Of a stretch of 18,288 bases of DNA, positions 6,414 to 12,803 are shown piece after piece. Source of the stretch: Hyphomicrobiales bacterium (lineage in GTDB: Bacteria > Pseudomonadota > Alphaproteobacteria > Rhizobiales > Aestuariivirgaceae). Every line of letters starts with the position of its first letter. Position 1 is the stretch's first letter. The notes below the pieces were generated by a model. It did not search any database. It had not been told where the DNA came from and saw only the letters and a list, made by a program, of their open reading frames with translations. The stretch covers positions 3,247 to 21,534 of the forward strand of contig PLXI01000104.1 of the NCBI GenBank assembly GCA_003151375.1, written 5' to 3'. Position numbers and translations under genes: made by a program.

Positions 6414-7175
6414 TCAACCCTGGCCGTATTTGTCATGGTGGCGCACCCAGAACCCGGCCTCGTTGCGCCCCTTGGGTGCGCGGTCGAGCCACTGGTACAT
6501 GCTCCACAGGCCATCCAGTCCGCGGGCATAGGTGGAGTAGGTGTGATAGACCACGCCATCCTCGAGCGCGAACGTGCTCATGCCCGGCCTCTGGCGCATG
6601 AACGTCGCCGAATCCGTTCCGGTCATTGCCGCGACCTCTGCGACGACAGCGCCGGGTTTTGGCGCCTTCCATGCTGCAACTGGTCGGTAGTTGTAGTCAG
6701 TGCCTCCCGCGCGCTGCTGGGCTTCGGTAATCGAAACGTCGAAGTCGAAGTTGAAGTCGGCGTCGCCGGAAGACGCCCAGGGAAACGTCCACCCCATCCG
6801 TTTCTTGAACGCCTGCAGTTTAGCCAGCGGTGCCCGTGACACTGCCATCATCGTGACGTCGTGGTTCGCTAGGTGGACCACAGAACCATTGAATCCGTCC
6901 GCGATCGCCGAGCAGTTCGGACAGCCCGCCTCATAGTCGGGCCCGAACATGAAGTGATAGACAAGGAGTTGCGAGCGTCCGGCGAAGAGCTCCGCCAACG
7001 AGGCGTCGCCCGCGTCTGTATCAAACCGATACGCCTTTTCGATCTTGACCCATGGCAGCGCTTGGCGCTGCAGCGCCAGCTCATCGCTGCGCCTTGTGAG
7101 CGCCTTCTCGGCCTCAAGCAGCTCAAGCCGCGCTGCGAGCCATTCCTTGCGTGTTCCAGTTTTGTAATTGGTCAT
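6414..7175 (-). CDS. DUF899 thioredoxin-fold protein
   Basis: About 253 residues from ATG 7175, supported by AAGGA about 11 bases upstream; a further upstream ATG at 7220 adds 15 residues with no support. DUF899 proteins have a thioredoxin-like fold. Seen: an N-terminal helix (RKEWLAARLELLEAEKALTR), LLVYHFMFGPDYEAGCPNCS with Cys85-Pro-Asn-Cys88, VSRAPLAKLQAFKKRMGW and FPWASS, and a C-terminal block YHTYSTYARGLDGL and YQWLDRAPKGRNE. The CPNC pair at the start of a helix is the expected redox-type motif. Cytoplasmic, substrate unknown. It probably shares a transcript with VOC, SRPBCC and DUF2182. Confidence 0.88.
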   Translation of the reverse strand: MTNYKTGTRKEWLAARLELLEAEKALTRRSDELALQRQALPWVKIEKAYRFDTDAGDASLAELFAGRSQLLVYHFMFGPDYEAGCPNCSAIADGFNGSVVHLANHDVTMMAVSRAPLAKLQAFKKRMGWTFPWASSGDADFNFDFDVSITEAQQRAGGTDYNYRPVAAWKAPKPGAVVAEVAAMTGTDSATFMRQRPGMSTFALEDGVVYHTYSTYARGLDGLWSMYQWLDRAPKGRNEAGFWVRHHDKYGQG

Positions 7176-7292
7176 CGCTTTATTCCTTGTTGCGGTTGAG
7201 GTGATGGGTAATGCACTCATTGCTTGCGCACGGAAGCGCTTAACTGCCTGAGAATCCTATTACAGAGGCTTGGCGTATTTTGCTTATTAATG

Positions 7293-7787
7293 TCATGCCC
7301 CGTCGCTCCCCTCGGCGAAATGCGCTTGCAGCCACATGAGGAACCTTTCCCATCCGGGGACATGCTCGTCCGCCGCCGCGCCGCGTGCACCGTCGAATCT
7401 GTCGTGCCGGATGGTAAGGCGCGAGCCTACCAGCGTCGGATCTAGTGTGTAGGTCACACGAGTGTCGCGCCAGCCCAATCCAGGAACGTCGAACTCATAG
7501 CGACGCGTAAGTACGACCCGGTGCGGCGCGTCGATTGCTAGGAACACACCGGTCGAATGGTTGACTTTCCCGTCGGGAAAAACCGAATCGAGTTTCCACC
7601 GACCATCGACTCTGAGGTCGGAGCTGAAGTTACGCGTCATATAGACATCCGGCGCGCCCCACCACGTCTCGCATTCTTGGGTGTGCAGGGCGCGATGCAC
7701 GCGCTCGGGCGAAGCGGCGATCTGGGCGACCGCGATCACGGTTTCGCCGTCGGTGAGGGCATGAGGGGCCTCGGAATTGGCGGTCAT
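7293..7787 (-). CDS. SRPBCC (AHSA1-like) protein
   Basis: A 164-residue START/Bet v1-like helix-grip protein of the AHSA1 group. Seen: the entry strand ETVIAVAQIAASPERVHRAL, then ECETWWGAPDVYMTR, the sheet DLRVDGRWKLDSVFPDGK, APHRVVLTRRYEF, the long strand RVTYTLDPTLVGSRLTIRHD, and a C-terminal helix GWERFLMWLQAHF. These proteins bind hydrophobic ligands in a deep cavity; no catalytic residues can be assigned. The ATG overlaps the stop of the VOC gene by four bases (ATGA), showing translational coupling. The coding sequence is visibly richer in G+C than the right-hand flank. Confidence 0.87.
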   Translation of the reverse strand: MTANSEAPHALTDGETVIAVAQIAASPERVHRALHTQECETWWGAPDVYMTRNFSSDLRVDGRWKLDSVFPDGKVNHSTGVFLAIDAPHRVVLTRRYEFDVPGLGWRDTRVTYTLDPTLVGSRLTIRHDRFDGARGAAADEHVPGWERFLMWLQAHFAEGSDGA

Positions 7788-8269
7788 AATGGCATCACTT
7801 CAGGGTTAGTGGGTTTGGGTTGGGGAGATTCTGGGCTTGGGGAGAGCCATCCCTCATATTGGGAGAGGTCTTCGTCGATGCCCACCAAGCGAAAGACCTG
7901 CCCGCCCGGCGCTTGGAAGTAAAGGTGCGGATCGGGCACTTCGAGGACCTTGACACCGAAGGCGACTATTTTTTTCCGCATCGCACCGACATCATCCGTC
8001 TTCAGCTCCAGAAAGATCGCCTTTAGGAAATCGTCTCTGCTGAGGGTATCCTCCGCAGCGTAGTTCGCGCCTTTATCTGGCCCCTTCCCATCGCCCCCGC
8101 CGTAGAGAAATCCGATGTAGAAGTCGTCTCCAATGCAAATGTCGTCTTTATCGTCGAACGTCCTCATGATTTTGCCGCCGAGAATGTCGCGATAGAAAAC
8201 GCGAATCTTCTCCCGGTCGGCCCGCGGGACACGCACGGCTGTATGATTTCCGAAAGTTACCTTTGTCAT
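7784..8269 (-). CDS. VOC-family (glyoxalase/bleomycin-resistance fold) protein
   Basis: A 161-residue vicinal-oxygen-chelate fold protein. The first module begins VTFGNHTAVRVPRADREKIR and runs into FYRDILGGKI. The second contains FLELKTDDVGAMRKKIVAFG, then HLYFQAPGGQVFRLVG. Candidate metal or active-site positions are His9, Glu88 and His115, but the last expected Glu is not obvious, so catalysis is uncertain. The tail is Pro/Ser-rich and probably disordered. First gene of the VOC-SRPBCC-DUF899-DUF2182 block. No strong Shine-Dalgarno is visible, only an A-rich AAAGAAAG stretch. Fusions and pairs of VOC with SRPBCC proteins are common in small detoxification or stress cassettes, so a shared role is likely but unproven. 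Confidence 0.85.
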   Translation of the reverse strand: MTKVTFGNHTAVRVPRADREKIRVFYRDILGGKIMRTFDDKDDICIGDDFYIGFLYGGGDGKGPDKGANYAAEDTLSRDDFLKAIFLELKTDDVGAMRKKIVAFGVKVLEVPDPHLYFQAPGGQVFRLVGIDEDLSQYEGWLSPSPESPQPKPTNPEVMPL

Positions 8270-8337
8270 GACTACTCAACTTTCTTTGTTAAACCAAAAG
8301 AACGACAAATACCGGAATCACGGATTAGGCGGTACCC

Positions 8338-8486
8338 TGACCCAACTGAATTTGTGACAGTTTTGTTCCGTGTCCTTGAATGGAATATTAGCCATCAAGG
8401 AGAACGGCTATGGGCACTGTCAGAGCGAAGAGTTTAAACAGGAAGCAGTGCGCATTGCATCGAGGAGCGGTCTTCCGCGTCAACGG
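8338..8486 (+). mobile_element. Degraded IS3-type element: left end and start of orfA
   Basis: A TGACCC-type end at 8338 is followed by a leader and AAGGAGAACGGCT before an ATG at 8410 (MGTV). After a small internal loss the frame shifts, and 8424-8486 reads SEEFKQEAVRIASRSGLPRQR, the signature start of an IS3-family OrfA helix-turn-helix protein. The expected continuation of the HTH is absent; sequence after 8486 belongs to other material. No orfB and no right end were found. This is an inactive fragment marking the right border of the G+C-rich block. Confidence 0.6.
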
Positions 8487-8536
8487 GACAAGTCCAAACC
8501 AGATTGGATCCCATTTGGCTTCGCTGATGATTCTGT

Positions 8537-8782
8537 TCAGGCTTTGGCGTTTCCGAAAGCGCCGATTTCATCAATATGGCTGTGCCAGCCGGTGTCCATC
8601 ATTGCGACGAACTTCTCTACACCAGCACCGCGGCGTTCCAAGTTGCGATGCTCAAGCTTGACGACTGTTCCGCCGTCCTTCGTGTCGGCAAAAGTGATTT
8701 CCAATTCGCTGATCAGGTTTGGATCATATTGGAAGTTTATATTGATTTGCCAAGCAAGGGTGAGGCGCTTAGAAAACCAGCG
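8537..8782 (-). pseudogene. Truncated second SRPBCC/AHSA1 gene
   Basis: The minus-strand frame between TGA 8783-8785 and TGA 8537-8539 reads KRLTLAWQ, then NFQYDPNLISELEITFA, DGGTVVKLEHRNLERRGAG and a final GWHSHIDEIGAF. This is the C-terminal half of an AHSA1-type SRPBCC domain (LAW, E-E-T strand, LEHRNLER). The N-terminal half is missing: the frame ends at a stop just upstream and no alternative continuation is recognisable. It differs clearly from the intact SRPBCC protein at 7293-7787, so it is not a recent duplicate. It lies between the IS fragment and the cupin gene. Confidence 0.7.
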
Positions 8783-8810
8783 TCAGAAATGCGAAGTCCA
8801 CTCTGACTTG

Positions 8811-8856
8811 GTGATCAGACAAGTTACAAGATGCGGCGATCTTCTCAATTGGGCCA
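8811..8856. repeat. Imperfect 46-bp repeat, copy B
   Basis: Partner of 3882-3927 (33 of 46 bases identical). It begins 33 bases beyond the bicupin stop codon on the minus strand, the same relative position and orientation as copy A after the NmrA-like gene. It sits just upstream of the truncated SRPBCC fragment. Element type unknown. Confidence 0.45.
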
Positions 8857-8888
8857 ATTTCGGACATTCACGAACGTCTTCACGTTGT

Positions 8889-9557
8889 TCAGTTTTGAAT
8901 AGGTAAGTGTCCAGTCTTCACATAAATCAAAGCACCTTCGGGGCCAGTGAAGGGAGTATGTTGTGAAAGATGTGGGCTGCGTAGCCAACTGCCTTTAGGA
9001 TATTTTCCATGTTCATCTTGGAATAGGCCATCAGCTACGAAAATTTCTTCCCCACCCCAATGCTGATGAGTGTTAAAAATCGTCTTCGGCGCCCAGCGTA
9101 CCAGGGCGACATTCTCAGTTTCAAAGCTGTGCAAGGGGAGAACTATGAGGCCAGGTACCGAGCCTCGAAGCCAATCGGCTTGATTCGTTCGAATGCACTT
9201 CTGTTCGGTGTCATGCTTGTCAAACTGGTGAAGCTTTACGAAGATCAGTGTGCCATCGGGGCCTGCGGAGGGTTTATGTGCGGTACCTATTGGGTTGCGG
9301 ATGTAAGTTCCCGCAGGATAGATACCATGTTCATCGATGAATTCGCCCTCCAGTACCAGAATTTCCTCTCCACCCTCATGAACGTGCGAACTGAATTTTG
9401 CATTTGGTGCGTATCTTACAATGCTGGTAGCACGAGCAACTTCATCACCAATGCGATCCAGCATTTTCCGTTCTACACCAGCAATCGGCGATGGCCGCCA
9501 ATGCTCGTTTTCTGGCAAAACAACGACACGTTTTGTAAAATCTGATCGCAGTTCCAT
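8889..9557 (-). CDS. ChrR-like bicupin protein
   Basis: 222 residues made of two cupin domains. Domain 1 carries HVHEGGEE (58-65) with His94 as the later ligand; domain 2 carries HQHWGGEE (164-171) with His200. Each motif is followed by a similar stretch (EGEFIDEHG and DGLFQDEHG), so the protein is an internal duplication. These His/His/Glu/His sets fit a metal site in both halves, resembling the cupin of ChrR anti-sigma factors but without its N-terminal zinc domain. The ATG has AGGAAG upstream, placed over the stop of the SDR gene 11 bp away, so it is the last gene of the MAPEG-SDR-cupin operon. A dioxygenase or small-molecule sensor role is possible; I cannot choose. Confidence 0.88.
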   Translation of the reverse strand: MELRSDFTKRVVVLPENEHWRPSPIAGVERKMLDRIGDEVARATSIVRYAPNAKFSSHVHEGGEEILVLEGEFIDEHGIYPAGTYIRNPIGTAHKPSAGPDGTLIFVKLHQFDKHDTEQKCIRTNQADWLRGSVPGLIVLPLHSFETENVALVRWAPKTIFNTHQHWGGEEIFVADGLFQDEHGKYPKGSWLRSPHLSQHTPFTGPEGALIYVKTGHLPIQN

Positions 9558-9568
9558 GGTTTCGCTTC

Positions 9569-10267
9569 CTAGAATTTTCCGCCACGTGGACGCAAATCAA
9601 GTTCTTGCGTCCATGCAGATGGGTCTTGTTCAATAAGATTGAGATACGTCTTAGCGACCTGATCCGGTTCAATGCATTGGTCGCGTTCGACTTTGTGAAG
9701 ATCACGCGCCTTGTCTCCCCAAATCAGTCCGTCAATGACGACGTGAGCGACGTGAACACCCGAGGGGCCATATTCGCGTGCAAGAGATTGGCCCAAGCCA
9801 CGCAGCGCAAACTTTGAGGCTGCAAAGGCACTAAACTTTGCACTCCCCCTGAGTGAACCCGTTGCGCCCGAAAGAATGAAAGTACCCTTGCCTGCGCTCA
9901 CCATTGTTGGGACGAATGATTTTGCTGTAAGGAAAGCGCCGAACACATTGCTGCGCCATAAATCTTCGAACTGTTCCGAACTTGTTTCAGCAAAGCTGCC
10001 AATCAGAAGTCGATGGGCATTGTAAATGAGAACTTCGGGTTCTCCATAGAGCGTAGTGATTTTGGCACGGGTCGCTTCAATAAATGCCAGGTCTGCGAGA
10101 TCGCCAGTGAAGATTTCAACGGGGCGTGCATTGGCAGCAGATGAATCGAACTTTCCAGATTGAGAGATTCCAACCACCCCATAACCTTTCGCAGAAAGCG
10201 CTTGAACCAAGGCCGGTCCAAGCGCTCCGCCGACGCCAGCAACGACAGCAAGGGGGGTTGCATTCAT
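9569..10267 (-). CDS. SDR-family protein with Phe in place of the catalytic Tyr
   Basis: A 232-residue classical-size short-chain dehydrogenase. Nucleotide-binding loop G11-V-G-G-A-L-G17, then GDLAD, Asn83-Ala-His in place of NNAG, Ser133 in SGATGS, and F148-A-A-S-K152 where YxxxK is expected. Thus Ser and Lys are kept while the catalytic Tyr is Phe. The following KFALRGLGQSLAREYGPSG and VHVAHVVIDGLIWGD are typical of an SDR subgroup in which a Phe at this position seems to recur (recollection, not searched). Normal SDR reduction would be impaired, so it may use another acid or bind cofactor without classical catalysis. The ATG overlaps the MAPEG stop by four bases; the cupin follows closely. 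Confidence 0.88.
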   Translation of the reverse strand: MNATPLAVVAGVGGALGPALVQALSAKGYGVVGISQSGKFDSSAANARPVEIFTGDLADLAFIEATRAKITTLYGEPEVLIYNAHRLLIGSFAETSSEQFEDLWRSNVFGAFLTAKSFVPTMVSAGKGTFILSGATGSLRGSAKFSAFAASKFALRGLGQSLAREYGPSGVHVAHVVIDGLIWGDKARDLHKVERDQCIEPDQVAKTYLNLIEQDPSAWTQELDLRPRGGKF

Positions 10268-10671
10268 ACGGCTGCCCCTAAAACAACGAGCCCAATGGCA
10301 ACGGTTGCACCAACACCAATCAGGAAAAGAACTGTCCGCAAAACTGGAATTCCCATGGTGTAAACTACATAATGCCCGAGCCGAGCCAAAACATAGACCT
10401 TCGCCGCCAAAAGCGTTGTCCCATTGCTTATGCCGATCGTAGTCAAGCTCAGCACCAATGGTGCAAAGACAACAAGATTATCAATCCCATTCAAATGGGC
10501 AAGTTTGGAGCGGTAGGCCCAAGCTGGAGGTGGTGGATCGCTCGGGCTTGGATTACCCATCGTCGGAAAAATGCCCCGTCTAATGAAAGACTCGAAGATG
10601 TGCGGCATCCACATTAGCAACGTCGCCAGCGCAATGAGTGCCAGCCAATAAAGTTCGGGAATTGTGTTCAT
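10264..10671 (-). CDS. MAPEG-family membrane protein
   Basis: 135 residues from the ATG at 10671, chosen for GGGGAGA 8 bases upstream. Hydrophobic segments are at the N-terminus (LYWLALIALATLLMW), in the middle (LVVFAPLVLSLTTIG) and two near the end. The middle carries AYRSKLAHLNGIDNLVVFAP and then AAKVYVLARLGHYVVY, which match MAPEG (membrane-associated eicosanoid/glutathione metabolism) proteins: the R-x-x-x-A-x-x-N and A-R-x-x-H positions. Family members are trimeric glutathione transferase-like or related enzymes; the activity here is unknown. First gene of a three-gene operon with SDR (4-base overlap) and bicupin, divergent from the LysR gene. Confidence 0.86.
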   Translation of the reverse strand: MNTIPELYWLALIALATLLMWMPHIFESFIRRGIFPTMGNPSPSDPPPPAWAYRSKLAHLNGIDNLVVFAPLVLSLTTIGISNGTTLLAAKVYVLARLGHYVVYTMGIPVLRTVLFLIGVGATVAIGLVVLGAAV

Positions 10672-10736
10672 CGATTTCTCCCCATCAAAGTTGACAAAGA
10701 GATAGATCGGCAGCAAGATATAGAGAAATTGGATTT

Positions 10737-10758
10737 ATTATTTGATTAATAGAATAAT
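10737..10758. promoter_or_regulatory. 22-bp AT-rich palindrome in the lysR/MAPEG divergent promoter
   Basis: Arms ATTATT (10737-10742) and AATAAT (10753-10758) flank a palindromic ATTAAT core (10745-10750), so all but four positions obey dyad symmetry. It lies 7 bases upstream of the lysR start and about 65 bases from the MAPEG start. LysR proteins bind dyads of this size in divergent promoters and usually repress their own gene from there, so this is the likely operator. TTGACA at 10691-10696 is a possible -35 element reading toward lysR. Confidence 0.55.
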
Positions 10759-10765
10759 GATATAA

Positions 10766-11656
10766 ATGAATTTGAAGCACCTCCAATTGGCAAAAGCAGT
10801 TGCTGACCTGAGCTCTTTCAGTCAAGCGGCATCCGCCTGCAATGTAACCCAGCCGACACTTTCGGCTGCGATAGCTCAACTCGAAAAGCAGTTTGGGGCA
10901 TCCCTCTTTGAGCGCACGACCAGAACTGTGGCATTGTCGCCGTTCGGCAAACACCTGTTGCCCATGATTGAACAAATACTGGCAGCACATGCTGATCTAA
11001 CTCGTTCGGCAGCTTCCTATCTGAGCCCTGATGTGAAAATGGTGCGCATTGGCGTGTCGCCCATTATTGATATGGCGAAGGTCGTGCATGCGCTTGCGCC
11101 ATTCGTGAAGCGGCACCCACAAGTCGAAATCCATTATAAGGAATGCTTCCTCGATGATCTTGAAGCTAGGCTAGCCGCGGAAACAATAGATTTAGCAGTT
11201 CGCCCGCTCGCAGGCTCAAAGAAGCGGGGGGCCCAAAATGTTTTGCTCTATCGCGACCCCTGGGTGTTCTTGCCCTCTGGAGGTGGGTTACCAACAGCTT
11301 CGAAAACAATAACACTCGATGAAGCCGCCGGCGGCAATCTGATTTTGACGGCTGGCCACTGTGGCTTGGCCCAAGCAACGCGGCAATTGTTCGATAGCGT
11401 CTCTCTGAGGTTGAACGAGTATCCTGGCAAGCCGATTTCTTACAGTGCTGTTCAAGAATGGACTGATCTTGGAATTGGCTCAGGTTTATTGCCAGCAAGC
11501 AAAGTCAACTCCGATCACACGAGAAGCTTCTCACCATTAGTTGATGCTCACGGCAAAGCTTGTCACTTAGACATTTTCCTGTGTTGGAAAGCCCCAGCAC
11601 CGGACCGTCCGCATCTGCGAGCGCTCAAGAAGCACCTACAAAGTGCTATGAAGTGA
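10766..11656 (+). CDS. LysR-family transcriptional regulator
   Basis: 296 residues. The N-terminal winged helix-turn-helix is clear: LKHLQLAKAVADLSSFSQAA, then NVTQPTLSAAIAQLEKQFGA and LFERTTRTVALSPFGKHLLP (residues 3-70). A linker helix follows, then the periplasmic-binding-protein-like effector domain from about residue 90 (VRIGVSPIIDMAKVVHALAP). It is transcribed divergently from the MAPEG-SDR-bicupin operon across 94 bp, the usual LysR arrangement, and that operon is the probable target. LysR regulators such as OxyR use paired Cys; here Cys24 lies in the DNA-binding domain and others in the effector domain, but an OxyR-type redox pair is not apparent. Effector unknown. Confidence 0.93.
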   Translation: MNLKHLQLAKAVADLSSFSQAASACNVTQPTLSAAIAQLEKQFGASLFERTTRTVALSPFGKHLLPMIEQILAAHADLTRSAASYLSPDVKMVRIGVSPIIDMAKVVHALAPFVKRHPQVEIHYKECFLDDLEARLAAETIDLAVRPLAGSKKRGAQNVLLYRDPWVFLPSGGGLPTASKTITLDEAAGGNLILTAGHCGLAQATRQLFDSVSLRLNEYPGKPISYSAVQEWTDLGIGSGLLPASKVNSDHTRSFSPLVDAHGKACHLDIFLCWKAPAPDRPHLRALKKHLQSAMK

Positions 11657-12059
11657 TGCAGGCGGTCAAACCCGCATGGACAAGAACGAAGTCATAGCCG
11701 CTTCGGGTCAAAAGAAGAAGTAATGAGCATCGTTGATGATTTCAGTTTCCGGGATAACTGCGGACAGCGCTTCGGTCTACACATTCAGCTCGATGGTGCC
11801 ACTGAGCAGATCCCCTATTCCATAACGCCGATTATGAGAATGCGCATAAAGGCCTCCCACTCGATGTTGTGGAAGACATCTCATGGGAAACGTTGTTTAA
11901 TCCATCCCGTTTGCAGGACTCAGTTGTCGCTCCCCCGATCCCCATTTCCTATCCTGACACCGAACATATGCTCGGGCTGCGACACAGCCATAAACCTTTA
12001 GTACTGATTGAACAAAACACCTATTACTGCTGCGGGAAAAACATTCACATCCCAGGGCT
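11657..12059 (+). other. Probable decayed coding region, family unknown
   Basis: No intact gene spans these 400 bp. A 15-codon frame (MDKNEVIAASGQKKK) ends at TAA 11720-11722. Overlapping it, an ATG at 11723 reads MSIVDDFSFRDNCGQRFGLH and continues to about 11800. After about 11806 a different plus frame is the more protein-like one (HNADYENAHKGLPLDVVEDI, then SRLQDSVVAPPIPISYPDTE and HKPLVLIEQNTYY), stopping at 12085-12087 inside the 3' end of the methyltransferase gene. A frameshift around 11800 would join the two. I do not recognise either part, and chance open frames cannot be excluded. Confidence 0.3.
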
Positions 12060-12767
12060 TCAAGTTGTTAGCACCAGCAACGAGTAGCCGCCGAAAATGC
12101 GCGCTGCCCAGGGCACACTTAACATCCCCAGCAACCCGCGCGGAATGTTGCTCACGCCCCGTTTCAATGATGGGTGATGTCTAAACAATGAAATTGCTCC
12201 GTTAGTATATTTTACATCCAGAATTTCATGCCCGGTGTCACGCAAAGTGGAAAGTGCGGAAGCAGCAGAAAACAAGTGGATGTGGCCGAGTTTAGCGCGG
12301 AATTTGTCGGACGTATCACGCAGTACTGATGAAACATTAATGTCAAGTGGGATATGATACATTTTATACTTGGCCGCGGTGCGACATGCAGCAAGAAAAC
12401 CCCAATAATCCGGCACGTGCTCAAAGACATCTATGGCGAGAAGGATATCGACATGGCGGTCCCTCTCACGGGTAATGTCACCACAAACGAATTCTATATT
12501 TTCTTTCCGATCGACCTGAGCCATTTCAATAGCTTGTGGTGAAATGTCCAAACCTCGGAACGTCGAGTTTAGCAAAGAAGGCTTTCGCGAAAGCTCTTTC
12601 AGAATCACACCTACGCCACAGCCTACTTCGTCAATGACACGTGGTTGCAATCCATTTTTCACCATCATCTTGTAAATCTGCTCGGCCTTCCAGGGCGAGT
12701 CCTCAGCATGCCAGGTTTCATTGCGGTCGAGGTATTTGCCATTAGTATAAACTGAACTTTCATCCAT
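12060..12767 (-). CDS. Class I SAM-dependent methyltransferase
   Basis: 235 residues with the Rossmann methyltransferase signature: motif I VIDEVGCGVGVIL (E47, G49, G51, G53), motif II FRGLDISPQAIEMA, motif III EFVCGDITRE, and LLAIDVFEHVPDYWGFL as motif IV/post-motif. The N-terminal GKYLDRNETWHAEDSPWKAE block recurs in methyltransferases of polysaccharide and sugar loci. The C-terminus (MLSVPWAARIFGGYSLLVL) is hydrophobic and may touch the membrane. The gene lies 36 bp downstream of the sugar-phosphate transferase on the same strand and is probably co-transcribed. An O-methyltransferase acting on a sugar or lipid intermediate of the polysaccharide is the likeliest role, inferred from location. 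Confidence 0.87.
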   Translation of the reverse strand: MDESSVYTNGKYLDRNETWHAEDSPWKAEQIYKMMVKNGLQPRVIDEVGCGVGVILKELSRKPSLLNSTFRGLDISPQAIEMAQVDRKENIEFVCGDITRERDRHVDILLAIDVFEHVPDYWGFLAACRTAAKYKMYHIPLDINVSSVLRDTSDKFRAKLGHIHLFSAASALSTLRDTGHEILDVKYTNGAISLFRHHPSLKRGVSNIPRGLLGMLSVPWAARIFGGYSLLVLTT

Positions 12768-12803
12768 CTTAAACTCTCAACTCATCGAAACAGAAATTAT
12801 GGT

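Noticed and set aside
8370..8906. A 178-codon plus-strand frame beginning before the IS remnant.
   Set aside because: Only about 21 codons (8424-8486) resemble IS3 OrfA; the rest runs antisense through the SRPBCC fragment and is Ser/Arg-rich.
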